Source: JAAZLA01 sp964560975
GTDB taxonomy: Bacteria > Spirochaetota > Spirochaetia > Treponematales > Treponemataceae
DNA: 55,929 bases
NCBI GenBank assembly: GCA_964560975.1
Contig: CAZLNE010000001.1
Coordinates: forward strand, 1 to 55,929
Reading direction: 5' to 3'
Part shown: piece by piece, positions 7,557 through 15,125 of the stretch
How positions within the stretch are numbered: the stretch's first letter is position 1
Layout of the letters: each line of letters begins with the position of its first letter
Translations under genes and position numbers: made by a program
The notes under the pieces: generated by a model
The model's input: the letters and a program-made list of their open reading frames with translations, nothing else
Databases searched by the model: none
What the model was told of the DNA's origin: nothing

Positions 7557-9188
7557 TTACTTCTTTTTTTTCTTAGATGCTTGAATTATAGCACAAAGTA
7601 TTGCTGCAGCATACCCGAATCCTGCAGCCCACACAAAAAATTTACCAAGATAATCACCAAAGCGCGTGTAGAGAGTCTTGTTAGTATTTGTATTAATCGG
7701 AAAGGACCCGACCAAATATGTTTCTGCAAATGGTTCTATCATTGCGATGATCTTTCCATTGGGATCTATAATACAGGTTTGACCAGAGGCCGTTGCTCTC
7801 ACTGTCGACACCCTATTCTCAACGGATCGAAAAATAGCCATCGACAAATGCTGATACTGGCAAGCGAGGCTTTTCGACCATGCATCATTAGAAAGATTTA
7901 CAATAGCCTGTGCCCCATTATTAACAAATCTTCTGCCTATATAGCCAAATGTATCTTCAAAACAAATTGGTGTACCAAATGAAAAGTCACCAAGGGTAAA
8001 AACCTCAGCCGTAGTACCCGGTTCCCACATATGAGTGTCGCCATTGAGAAGCAGCTCATAAATTTTTGGAAAATACTTTTCATATGGGAAAAATTCTGTA
8101 AAGGGAACAAGATGCATTTTTAAGTATTTATCCGGCTTGGGAGGTAAAACATTTTCACCAGGCTTAAAGAGAAGTACTGCATTGTAATCAACAATATCGT
8201 AGGTACCGCTTCTGGTGTATCCATCAATACCGTAATCACTGCCAATTACATGAGGAACACTCGCAGTGTCCAAGTATTCTAACAGTCTGTTAACCAGAGA
8301 AAATGTATCCTGGTTGTACCTATGCTTATAATGCCATTCAATTCGGGGTACAAATGCGGTTTCTGGCCATACAACAAAATCTAGATCCGGGTTATTGCTA
8401 ATAGCATCATTTGATAGTTTGATTAAAGTACTTAAATCTCGCTTATAAGCCTCATAGCCCCCTACCCAGGGGTCAGTATTTGTTTGAAGTAATGCAGCCT
8501 TTTTAGTTTCATACGCTGTGTAATCTTTTTGCACCACAAGCCCGTAGATAATTGCACTTACAAAAAAACAAGCCCATAGGGATATTGGGATGAAGGACTT
8601 TTTAAAAAAAGAAATAAAGTTAACAGCCTTAAAATCAGGTGTGTTCCCTTCAAAAGCGGGTACAAAAAAGGAAGATATCCATGCAGAAGGAAAGGTGATA
8701 AGTGCATTTAAAAGCCATACACCTCCAATATCAGCGCATTGTATTAAAACTGTCCATCTCCAGTGTGTGTAGGCTGTTAAACCGTAGTGGAAGCCTGCAA
8801 ACCCGGTTGTTTTAAGATACTCGTATGCACAAAGAACGAGCCATTGTAAAAGCCATCCCCGTTTTTTTCCAAGAAGTGCGGCACCTTTTAAAAGCGGAAA
8901 CACAATTAAAAATTGGAATCCATATAATGCTGATATTACACTTATTCCCATTGGATGAAATGTTGCTAGCCAATAGGTAAACAAGCAATAACAGCCTACT
9001 CCGCACAAAAATCCATAAAGCCAGACGGTTTTCCAAGGAAGGCGTCTGACAAGTAGAAAAAGAGGGAGATAGATAAAATATGCGAGTATAGGCATACCTT
9101 GCACAGATAGTATATTTGGTTGTGATAAGGAAAATAATATAATTATAAGAAATAATAGTGAAATATCAGTAAGAAGTTTTTTTACCAT
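7557..9188 (-). CDS. lnt: Apolipoprotein N-acyltransferase
   Basis: Membrane enzyme of 543 residues that adds the third acyl chain to lipoproteins on the periplasmic face. About six N-terminal hydrophobic segments (residues 1-220) are followed by a nitrilase-like domain (about 225-500) and a last membrane helix near the C-terminus. Catalytic residues are recognisable: Glu in WPETAFVP, Lys in KYLKMHLVPF and Cys in TPICFEDTFG. Length matches the family. It sits 12 bases after HU and before bactofilin; the window also encodes at least one lipoprotein substrate. Confidence 0.96.
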   Translation of the reverse strand: MVKKLLTDISLLFLIIILFSLSQPNILSVQGMPILAYFIYLPLFLLVRRLPWKTVWLYGFLCGVGCYCLFTYWLATFHPMGISVISALYGFQFLIVFPLLKGAALLGKKRGWLLQWLVLCAYEYLKTTGFAGFHYGLTAYTHWRWTVLIQCADIGGVWLLNALITFPSAWISSFFVPAFEGNTPDFKAVNFISFFKKSFIPISLWACFFVSAIIYGLVVQKDYTAYETKKAALLQTNTDPWVGGYEAYKRDLSTLIKLSNDAISNNPDLDFVVWPETAFVPRIEWHYKHRYNQDTFSLVNRLLEYLDTASVPHVIGSDYGIDGYTRSGTYDIVDYNAVLLFKPGENVLPPKPDKYLKMHLVPFTEFFPYEKYFPKIYELLLNGDTHMWEPGTTAEVFTLGDFSFGTPICFEDTFGYIGRRFVNNGAQAIVNLSNDAWSKSLACQYQHLSMAIFRSVENRVSTVRATASGQTCIIDPNGKIIAMIEPFAETYLVGSFPINTNTNKTLYTRFGDYLGKFFVWAAGFGYAAAILCAIIQASKKKKK

Positions 9189-9200
9189 GAAAAAACCATA

Positions 9201-9518
9201 TTAGTCAGCATCTTTTATTTCAGGTAAGGACCATAATGCGTTTTTTAATTCCTGCCCAGATCTAAAGGCTGCCACATAATGCGGCTCAACAGATACATGT
9301 TCACCTGTTTTAGGATTTCTAGCAGAAGCCTTTCCTTTACGAAGACGAAGCTCAAAAGTTCCAAAACCTCTAAGTTCAATGGTAGAAGATTGTTTTAATG
9401 AGTCTTTAATTTGTTCTAACAAGGATTCAATTACGGTTTGTACAACTTTCTTATCACATTTTGTCTGTAAGTATACAGACTCAACTAGATCATATTTTGT
9501 AACTTTTTTTCCGGCCAT
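9201..9518 (-). CDS. HU/IHF-family DNA-binding protein
   Basis: Nucleoid protein of 105 residues that bends DNA as a dimer. ATG at 9518 is preferred over the upstream GTG (9524) because AGGTGG lies at good spacing before it. Helical dimerisation residues 1-45 lead into GFGTFELRLRKGKASARNP, the beta arm with the conserved Arg-Asn-Pro tip that intercalates DNA. The C-terminus (about 12 residues beyond a minimal HU) is acidic. It lies between rpsT and lnt, as I recall for TP0251. HU versus IHF-type cannot be settled from sequence alone. Confidence 0.94.
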   Translation of the reverse strand: MAGKKVTKYDLVESVYLQTKCDKKVVQTVIESLLEQIKDSLKQSSTIELRGFGTFELRLRKGKASARNPKTGEHVSVEPHYVAAFRSGQELKNALWSLPEIKDAD

Positions 9519-9564
9519 ATCCACCTCATAGAAACAGGACTATACAGTATTTGTAAATAAAAAT

Positions 9565-9614
9565 GGCTGCAGCCGGTATCCGCTTAGCTACATGTAATGG
9601 AACCCCGGTCTGCA
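9565..9614 (-). other. Structured element between rpsT and HU (possible weak terminator)
   Basis: On the minus strand, TGCAGACCGG (9605-9614) can pair with CCGGCTGC (9569-9576) with one bulged A, closing a loop of about 28 bases and followed by a broken T tract (CATTTTTATTT). This could be an attenuator or partial terminator between the two genes. The loop is too long for a classic terminator. Confidence 0.35.
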
Positions 9615-9626
9615 ACCCTCAATTAC

Positions 9627-9911
9627 TTATTTCGCTGCTGCAGCAACAAATGATGTGTTATATAGCTTCATCATTCGTGACTTTTTGCGCGAAACTGCAT
9701 TCTTTGTCAAAATTCCTTTATTTGCTGCTGTATCCAGCTCTTTAACAAGAATTTTGAGCTTTTCAGAAGCAAGAGTTGAATCTTTTGCGTGTACAGCTTC
9801 TACAAATTTCTTTGCACTTGTTCTTGTAGAACTTTTTACTGCTTTATTACGTAACCGACGATCTTCACTCTGCTTATGTCTTTTTTCCGCAGAAGATTTT
9901 TTTACTGCCAA
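9627..9911 (-). CDS. rpsT: 30S ribosomal protein S20 (UUG start)
   Basis: Small-subunit protein of about 94 residues that binds 16S rRNA. The conserved S20 N-terminus (AVKKSSAEKRHKQSE) begins just after a TTG at 9911, which has GGGGG at normal spacing. No ATG is available, and an upstream TTG (9929) would add six residues never seen in S20. E. coli rpsT also uses UUG, where it takes part in autogenous control, so the weak start may be conserved for regulation. The alpha-helical, Lys/Arg-rich body (SRKKSRMMKLYN) is typical. Confidence 0.95.
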   Translation of the reverse strand: MAVKKSSAEKRHKQSEDRRLRNKAVKSSTRTSAKKFVEAVHAKDSTLASEKLKILVKELDTAANKGILTKNAVSRKKSRMMKLYNTSFVAAAAK

Positions 9912-9941
9912 AGGAGAACCCCCAAACAAAAACTGTTTAAT

Positions 9942-9970
9942 ATGTTACCAAACACAAAGGCATTAGTCAA
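9942..9970 (-). promoter_or_regulatory. Promoter of the rpsT-HU-lnt-bactofilin run
   Basis: On the minus strand, TTGACT (9965-9970) and TAACAT (9942-9947) are 17 bases apart. The leader to the TTG start is about 25 bases. Confidence 0.6.
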
Positions 9971-10003
9971 GTACCTTTAATTTCAATGTACATCATCAAC
10001 TTA

Positions 10004-10032
10004 TTGACATCCGGACGGATATTGTATATTAT
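10004..10032 (+). promoter_or_regulatory. Promoter of small zinc-ribbon gene
   Basis: Consensus TTGACA (10004-10009), a 17-base spacer and TATTAT (10027-10032), followed by GGAGG (10053-10057) and ATG at 10064. Confidence 0.75.
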
Positions 10033-10063
10033 TTTATGATAATTGAATTTCCGGAGGCTTAAT

Positions 10064-10234
10064 ATGGCAGGAGCCAGTAAAAACTCGCGTACAACCGTTA
10101 CAACTCACAAGTTTCTTTGTTCATGCGGTGGTGAAGTTGTGATGAAAACATTATTTGAAAGCGGCAAACTTAAGAACGTTGCTGAATGTACAAAATGCAA
10201 GCGTCTAGAACGCCGTCCTAAGGACTTCAAATAA
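10064..10234 (+). CDS. Small zinc-ribbon protein of unknown function
   Basis: A 56-residue basic protein with two cysteine pairs, FLCSCGGEV and ECTKCKRLERRP, a zinc-ribbon arrangement. ATG at 10064 is chosen because GGAGG lies six bases upstream; an earlier in-frame start at 10043 lacks one. The size, charge (KDFK end, RR pairs) and ribbon recall small ribosome-associated proteins such as L33 or YjdM/rubredoxin-like ribbons, but I cannot assign a family. It is monocistronic, with a strong promoter and a strong terminator, suggesting a high-expression or stand-alone role. Confidence 0.8.
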   Translation: MAGASKNSRTTVTTHKFLCSCGGEVVMKTLFESGKLKNVAECTKCKRLERRPKDFK

Positions 10235-10251
10235 CATAGTTTCACGCTATT

Positions 10252-10279
10252 AAAGCCGGTTATTTACCGGCTTTTTTTT
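10252..10279 (+). terminator. Intrinsic terminator after the zinc-ribbon gene
   Basis: Stem AAAGCCGG (10252-10259) and CCGGCTTT (10267-10274), loop TTATTTA, followed by a T run. Confidence 0.88.
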
Positions 10280-10290
10280 ATACCTAAGCA

Positions 10291-11037
10291 TTAGCCGCTT
10301 CGCCATGCAGATAATTGCTCTTCTATAAGTATTTTTCCCTCATCTAAAATCCGAATTTGCTCAGTTTTTGTCCTAGGTGTATCATAAACCTTTAATACCT
10401 TAACTCTAAAGGCACCATCTTCCATTTTACGTAAAAAGGCTCCAAGAGTTGCAAATTTATATCCGCCATCGAGAGCTATAACAACAACAGGCATCGGTGC
10501 CTTATCGAGAATACGGCGGAATCCTGCAGCATAAAATTTACCGACCGATCCATCCCGGCTTCTTGTTCCTTCAGGAAAGACCACAGGTATCCACCCTCTT
10601 TCAATAACTCTATGGGAAAAACTATCAAGAACTTTCATCATACTAGAAGGACTTCCTGAGCGAGGCATTAAGGCATGTTCTTGAGAGCGGAGTATTTCAG
10701 ATACTACAGGAACATGTCTCTGAAGTTCTTCTTTTGCAACAAAACGTAGAAGGCGTTCTTTAAAAAATTGAGAAAGCAAGGGTATATCTAAAATACTTTG
10801 ATGATTACAAATTATTAAAAACTGGTCAGGTAAATTTTTAGTATTATCTCTGTATTTAATACATCTAAATTTTTTATATACACTTAATAATGAAAATAAA
10901 TTTGATGAACAGTAATCAGTAAGGAAGGTTGAAAACTTGGCACTTACTCTTTTACTAATAGGGTACATAAGTATGTTAAGTACCCCAAAAGGAACGAGTA
11001 AAACAATAATGCATGCAATGGTAAGTATTGAAGTCAT
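10291..11037 (-). CDS. plsC: 1-acyl-sn-glycerol-3-phosphate acyltransferase
   Basis: Membrane enzyme making phosphatidic acid from lysophosphatidic acid. The HX4D catalytic motif is NHQSILD. The second block, VFPEGTRSRDG, binds the glycerol phosphate. A hydrophobic N-terminus (ILTIACIIVLLVPFGVLNIL) is the membrane anchor. The ATG at 11037 gives 248 residues, the usual family length. An upstream ATG (11133) would add 32 residues inside the 3' end of the helicase gene. Neither has a clear ribosome-binding site. The gene directly follows, or overlaps, the helicase gene, so the two are probably co-transcribed. Confidence 0.9.
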   Translation of the reverse strand: MTSILTIACIIVLLVPFGVLNILMYPISKRVSAKFSTFLTDYCSSNLFSLLSVYKKFRCIKYRDNTKNLPDQFLIICNHQSILDIPLLSQFFKERLLRFVAKEELQRHVPVVSEILRSQEHALMPRSGSPSSMMKVLDSFSHRVIERGWIPVVFPEGTRSRDGSVGKFYAAGFRRILDKAPMPVVVIALDGGYKFATLGAFLRKMEDGAFRVKVLKVYDTPRTKTEQIRILDEGKILIEEQLSAWRSG

Positions 11038-11083
11038 AATTTTATTATTGTATAGTACAACAAAAATATCCCTACTACAAGCC

Positions 11084-13543
11084 TTACGATAAAAATCTTT
11101 CAATTCTACTGTAAGTTTCCTGCATAGTTTCATAGCAGGTCTTTGTTTGAGGTATACTATCTAAAAAAAGTTTGCCATACATTTTAACTAAAATTCTTTT
11201 ATCAAGCACTGTTACAACGCCCTTGTCGCTTCCCCGCCGTAAAAGACGGCCAAAACCCTGTCTGAACGATATAATTGCATCCGGCACACTTAATTCCATA
11301 AATGAATTTCCCCCTGCTCTTTCTAAGGCTTCACAGCGTGCAGCAAAAACAGGATCATTCGGGACGCAAAAAGGAAGTTTTATTATTATAACATGAGAAA
11401 GCGATTCCCCCGGAACATCAACACCTTCCCAAAACGAGGAAGTCGCAAAAAGTACGCTAGTAGTATCTTCTTTAAAAGCTTGCAATAGGCGGAAACGGTC
11501 ATCCTCGCCTTGTTTTAAAACGGTAATACCATCCGATTGAAGATTGAGCCGTGCATAGTCACATGCACTTCTTAGTGAATCATAGGAGGTAAAAAGTACG
11601 AGGGCTCGTCCAGAGGAAGCTTTAATATACTTTACGATTGCATCTTCGATTATCTGCTGAAATTGCGGACTGTCTGGAAGAGGAATATCTGTAGGTATTG
11701 CGAGCATAACATTGGTTTTGTACGAAAATGGAGATGGAAAATCTTCACACATAAGTCTTTCTTCATCAACTAGAGATGCTCCTGATCTTTTTAACCAAAA
11801 TGAAAACGAAGCCGAAGTTTTTAAGGTTGCAGAAGTACAAACGACTGTGGATAAGGGCTCAAAAACTCCCTTGTTCATAGTATGAGCTATAGAAAGGGGT
11901 GTTTGGACAAAAACAGGATACATGCTTTGTTTTCCGCCTGCATTTCCTTTAAAAGCAGAAGTAGAAAGCCTCTTTTTTTCAATCCAAAATATAGTATCCC
12001 GCCTTTCATCCCATTCATTAAAATTTTTACACAAGGATCCAGTACTCTCAATTCGGCGAAGCACCTGCTTGGTTTCCCAGACTGCTGGTAATTCCTTGTC
12101 GTCTTCGTTTATGCCTTCAATTATCTTTCTAACTAAACCACAGAACTCAGCAATTTTTTTTTGCAAAACGCGCAGCTTGCTAAGTACATCGGTAACCCTG
12201 CATACACTGGCATCATTAAGCCTAAAATTTGAATCATACCCCATCATTTCTAAAGTTTTTTCTTCGAGGTCATCAAGAACATTTTTAATTTCTTCAATAC
12301 CAGAAACCACTTCTCCGAGAGCGGTTCCCTCAGTCGAAAGTGGTTCAATGGTATATATTAATCCAGAAGAAGCCCCCCTTCTAGACCGGTAAAGCAAGTT
12401 CAGCTGTTTAATAATTTTATAGCGTGTAATAGTTTCAGAAAAAAAACTTGTTGCTGCGCTTTCTATACTATGAGCTTCATCAAAAATAAGTCGTCTAAAA
12501 GGAGGAAGCACTCCCGTTTCATCATAGCCAAGCCCGGCAAGTCTCGTCTCAATATCAGCAAAAAGCAGGTGATGATTTACAATTATAATATTTGCATCTG
12601 CAGCCTCTTTACGCAGCTGCATAACAAAGCATGTATCATGATAAATACAGCGCATTCCCATACACGCATCCGATTCAGAATTAATACGCTGCCATACATT
12701 TTCAGAAGGTAAAAAACTAAGATCGGACTTATTACCGGTGGTACTTGTATCTGCCCATTTTGATATGAGTTCAAGTTCATCTGCTTCATCAGAAAATAAA
12801 TCCTTTTCCTGCTTTGCATCATGCAGTCTGCGCTTGCAAATAAAATTCTGCCTTCCCTTTAAAAGTACCGTTTTAACATCCTTACCCGTTATTTTTTGAG
12901 CAAGCGGAATATCTTTTTCATACAGCTGTTGTTGAAGATTAATAGTTCCTGTAGATATAACGACTCTCTCTTTATTGTTTAAAGCCCAAAAAATGGATGG
13001 TATTAAATATGCAAAGGATTTACCAACACCAGTTCCTGCTTCATAAATACCAATTGAATTCTTATTAAAACTAAGCGAGATGCTTTTTAATAATTCAATT
13101 TGAGAATCCCGCTGTTCGAAATATTCTGACTGCTTATCTAAGGGACCGCCGGAACTGATATATAAAGACAATTCGTCTTCGTCAAGTTTTTGTGAAGGTT
13201 TGGCCTTTACAGGTTCTACGACAACGTACAAATCATTGACATCATTGTTTATAATATAAAAACCTTGAGCACTTTGAGCAGCTTTTGAGGCAATAGCAAG
13301 ATCTGCATCTGAGGGTTTTAGTCTGCCGGACGGGTGATTATGAATTAAAACTTGAGCCATTGAGATCTCGAGAGGAACAACAGGAACGGCACTTTCGTGC
13401 CCGCGTGAATGTACAGATGCCTGTACTACGCACGAATGTGCATCGAGCCTTCCTGTAAAAAAAACCTCATTACCATGAGCATCTTTAATTTCATTCCTAA
13501 GAAAGAGAATTACTTCTTGTGAGAAACGTTCCTGTACATCCAC
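11084..13543 (-). CDS. JAMM/RadC-like domain fused to DinG (XPD-family) helicase
   Basis: About 819 residues from a GTG start (GGGG precedes it; a TTG lies 18 bases upstream). Residue numbers here count from that TTG. Residues 20-118 form a JAB/MPN domain with the complete metal set: Glu32, His74-x-His76 (HNHPSG), Ser84 and Asp87, i.e. H-x-H-x10-D. Residues 150-825 are a superfamily 2 DinG-type helicase: Walker A GTGVGKS (177-183), four Cys for a 4Fe-4S cluster (242, 300, 305, 311), DEAH (361-364) and GFGRLLRRG near the end. DinG unwinds R-loops and forked DNA. Gram-positive DinG often carries a DnaQ-like exonuclease in this place; here a RadC-like module replaces it. Confidence 0.92.
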   Translation of the reverse strand: MDVQERFSQEVILFLRNEIKDAHGNEVFFTGRLDAHSCVVQASVHSRGHESAVPVVPLEISMAQVLIHNHPSGRLKPSDADLAIASKAAQSAQGFYIINNDVNDLYVVVEPVKAKPSQKLDEDELSLYISSGGPLDKQSEYFEQRDSQIELLKSISLSFNKNSIGIYEAGTGVGKSFAYLIPSIFWALNNKERVVISTGTINLQQQLYEKDIPLAQKITGKDVKTVLLKGRQNFICKRRLHDAKQEKDLFSDEADELELISKWADTSTTGNKSDLSFLPSENVWQRINSESDACMGMRCIYHDTCFVMQLRKEAADANIIIVNHHLLFADIETRLAGLGYDETGVLPPFRRLIFDEAHSIESAATSFFSETITRYKIIKQLNLLYRSRRGASSGLIYTIEPLSTEGTALGEVVSGIEEIKNVLDDLEEKTLEMMGYDSNFRLNDASVCRVTDVLSKLRVLQKKIAEFCGLVRKIIEGINEDDKELPAVWETKQVLRRIESTGSLCKNFNEWDERRDTIFWIEKKRLSTSAFKGNAGGKQSMYPVFVQTPLSIAHTMNKGVFEPLSTVVCTSATLKTSASFSFWLKRSGASLVDEERLMCEDFPSPFSYKTNVMLAIPTDIPLPDSPQFQQIIEDAIVKYIKASSGRALVLFTSYDSLRSACDYARLNLQSDGITVLKQGEDDRFRLLQAFKEDTTSVLFATSSFWEGVDVPGESLSHVIIIKLPFCVPNDPVFAARCEALERAGGNSFMELSVPDAIISFRQGFGRLLRRGSDKGVVTVLDKRILVKMYGKLFLDSIPQTKTCYETMQETYSRIERFLS

Positions 13544-13560
13544 CCTAACCCCAGAATACA

Positions 13561-13605
13561 AAAAAAAAGACTGATTCTTAAGATAACTCTTAGAATCAGT
13601 CTTTT
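13561..13605 (-). terminator. Intrinsic terminator after tRNA-Glu
   Basis: Minus-strand stem AAAGACTGATTCT / AGAATCAGTCTTT with a loop of about 13 bases, then a run of Ts. It ends just upstream of the helicase start codon, insulating that gene from tRNA transcription. Confidence 0.82.
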
Positions 13606-13606
13606 A

Positions 13607-13678
13607 CATCTCCTAGGGGAATTGAACCCCTGTTGTCGGGATGAAAACCCGATGTCCTAACCACTAGACGAAGGAGAC
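13607..13678 (-). tRNA. tRNA-Glu (TTC)
   Basis: Complete cloverleaf on the minus strand: acceptor GTCTCCT pairing with AGGAGAT (one G-T pair at the end), D arm with GTGGTTAGGAC, anticodon stem-loop CGGG-TTTTCAT-CCCG with anticodon TTC, and T arm AGGGG-TTCAATT-CCCCT. CCA is not encoded. Confidence 0.95.
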
Positions 13679-13696
13679 ATCAACCTTACGTTCTGC

Positions 13697-13725
13697 AATA
13701 TAACAAATTGAGAAAAAAATGTCAA
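13697..13725 (-). promoter_or_regulatory. Promoter of tRNA-Glu
   Basis: On the minus strand, consensus TTGACA (13720-13725), 17 bases, TATATT (13697-13702); the tRNA begins about 18 bases downstream. Confidence 0.8.
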
Positions 13726-13761
13726 TATGCATCCAATAACTAATTCTCGTAGTCAATAAAA

Positions 13762-15012
13762 CTAATTCATTCCCATTCCTAATTTTGAAACTAATGTTTC
13801 CTTAAGCTTAATATAATCATCATCACTTAGGCCAAGCTGAGAAGCCCTGGTAAGCTCACTCATAGAAGCGGCATAATCACCCAAATGATAGTTCGACAGG
13901 GCTTTTCTATAATATACATGAGACTGATATTCATTAATTTGAAGAGACTTGTTAAAATACTTAAGCGCTTCCCGATGATCATTAAGAACACTTAACACAA
14001 TACCAACGTAATAAAATGAACGGAAATTTGACGGATCGTATTCTGTACTCTTTATATAATCATGTAATGCAGACTCAAAATTATTTTGGGCAAAATAAGC
14101 CATTCCTCTATGTTTATAAATAACAGATAATACCACAGAGTTAGGAGCCGGCTCTGCATTAATAATTTGTGTGTAAATTTGTACAGCTTTACCTAAATCA
14201 CCAGTGTTATGTGCATGAATTGCTTCCAAAATCATGTCGTCAATTGTGCCGTGAACATAAGGCGATACTGCTTCTAAATTAGCAGCAGGTTTCTCTGCAG
14301 ATTTGAAATCAACACTAGTTCTTGAAAGTTTATCGGCCTGTTCATAAAAGGCTCCGCGTCTGTAATCTAACTCGCGGTTCAGTTTATTTTGATAATCTCT
14401 GATTTCTTGAAATACAATATCTGCAAGACTCAAGCTTGCATTCATAGAAGCGAGTTTTCTGCGTAAAGGTAAGTCGAAGGGTGAAAACTCAGATTTATAG
14501 ACAAGCTCGTGTTCAACTTCTGCCCACGCATCTTGAAGAATGGTGCGTATTTGAATTTCACATACAAGATTTTTCGGAACATCAACCTTTTCTGAACGAA
14601 ATTCTTCAGGAATATCAACTAAGATATGAATTGATTCATATCCAAACTCACGAAAGGTACGATCAGCTCCCTTTCTTTCAATTTCTTTTATTTCAAAAAT
14701 CTCAACAATCTGTTTTTCTATAGAAGTTAAATCTTCTAGAAAGGCACAAATAACTCTAATACCCAAAAGGTCAGTTAATGTTGGAAAGTTTTCTTCTCCC
14801 AATGCAGGTGGTCTTACTCGCAGAAGTTTTCTATAGTAACTATTAAAATCTTTTACACGAGCCTTAAAGGTAGGTTTTGACGGGAGGGTTAAATTCTTTT
14901 TAAGCTTCTGTTCAATGCTGAATAGGATAGCAGATAAAACGGGTCTATATAGTTCATATGATTCTTTGAGTTCTTCTTTATTAGGAAATGATCGTATACT
15001 GGATTGTGTCAT
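13762..15012 (-). CDS. RelA/SpoT-type alarmone synthetase fused to TPR repeats
   Basis: About 416 residues from ATG 15012. Residues 40-180 are a (p)ppGpp synthetase domain with its key blocks: ARVKDFNSYYRK (ATP site), TDLLGIRV with metal Asp81, FGYESIH (124-129, GTP stacking loop) and EIQIRTILQDAWAEVEHEL starting at Glu152. There is no HD hydrolase, TGS or ACT domain, so it is a synthetase-only enzyme. Residues about 270-410 are three to four tetratricopeptide repeats (YKHRGMAYFAQNNFESALHD, FYYVGIVLSVLNDHREAL), probably a protein-binding or sensing arm. A promoter lies five bases before the ATG and no ribosome-binding site is seen, so the mRNA may be leaderless. Confidence 0.9.
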   Translation of the reverse strand: MTQSSIRSFPNKEELKESYELYRPVLSAILFSIEQKLKKNLTLPSKPTFKARVKDFNSYYRKLLRVRPPALGEENFPTLTDLLGIRVICAFLEDLTSIEKQIVEIFEIKEIERKGADRTFREFGYESIHILVDIPEEFRSEKVDVPKNLVCEIQIRTILQDAWAEVEHELVYKSEFSPFDLPLRRKLASMNASLSLADIVFQEIRDYQNKLNRELDYRRGAFYEQADKLSRTSVDFKSAEKPAANLEAVSPYVHGTIDDMILEAIHAHNTGDLGKAVQIYTQIINAEPAPNSVVLSVIYKHRGMAYFAQNNFESALHDYIKSTEYDPSNFRSFYYVGIVLSVLNDHREALKYFNKSLQINEYQSHVYYRKALSNYHLGDYAASMSELTRASQLGLSDDDYIKLKETLVSKLGMGMN

Positions 15013-15017
15013 ACTCA

Positions 15018-15046
15018 ATAGTACCACGGAAAAAATGATTTGACAA
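15018..15046 (-). promoter_or_regulatory. Promoter abutting the alarmone synthetase start
   Basis: On the minus strand, TTGTCA (15041-15046), 17 bases, TACTAT (15018-15023); only five bases separate the -10 box from the ATG at 15012. Confidence 0.6.
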
Positions 15047-15070
15047 TTAAAACAATCCGACGAAAAGCAC

Positions 15071-15102
15071 AAAAAAAAGAGAGCAGAAAATCTGCCCTCT
15101 TT
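15071..15102 (-). terminator. Intrinsic terminator of flaA
   Basis: Minus-strand stem AAAGAGGGCAG / CTGCTCTCTTT (one G-T pair) with a loop of about five bases and a following T run. Confidence 0.85.
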
Positions 15103-15125
15103 ATCAAGATAAAACTAAGTTATTT

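Noticed and set aside
7524..7982. 152-codon plus-strand frame across lnt and bactofilin
   Set aside because: Antisense to two clear genes, with no coherent domain.
11922..12392. 156-codon plus-strand frame inside the helicase gene
   Set aside because: Antisense shadow of the DinG helicase with no motif or start signal.
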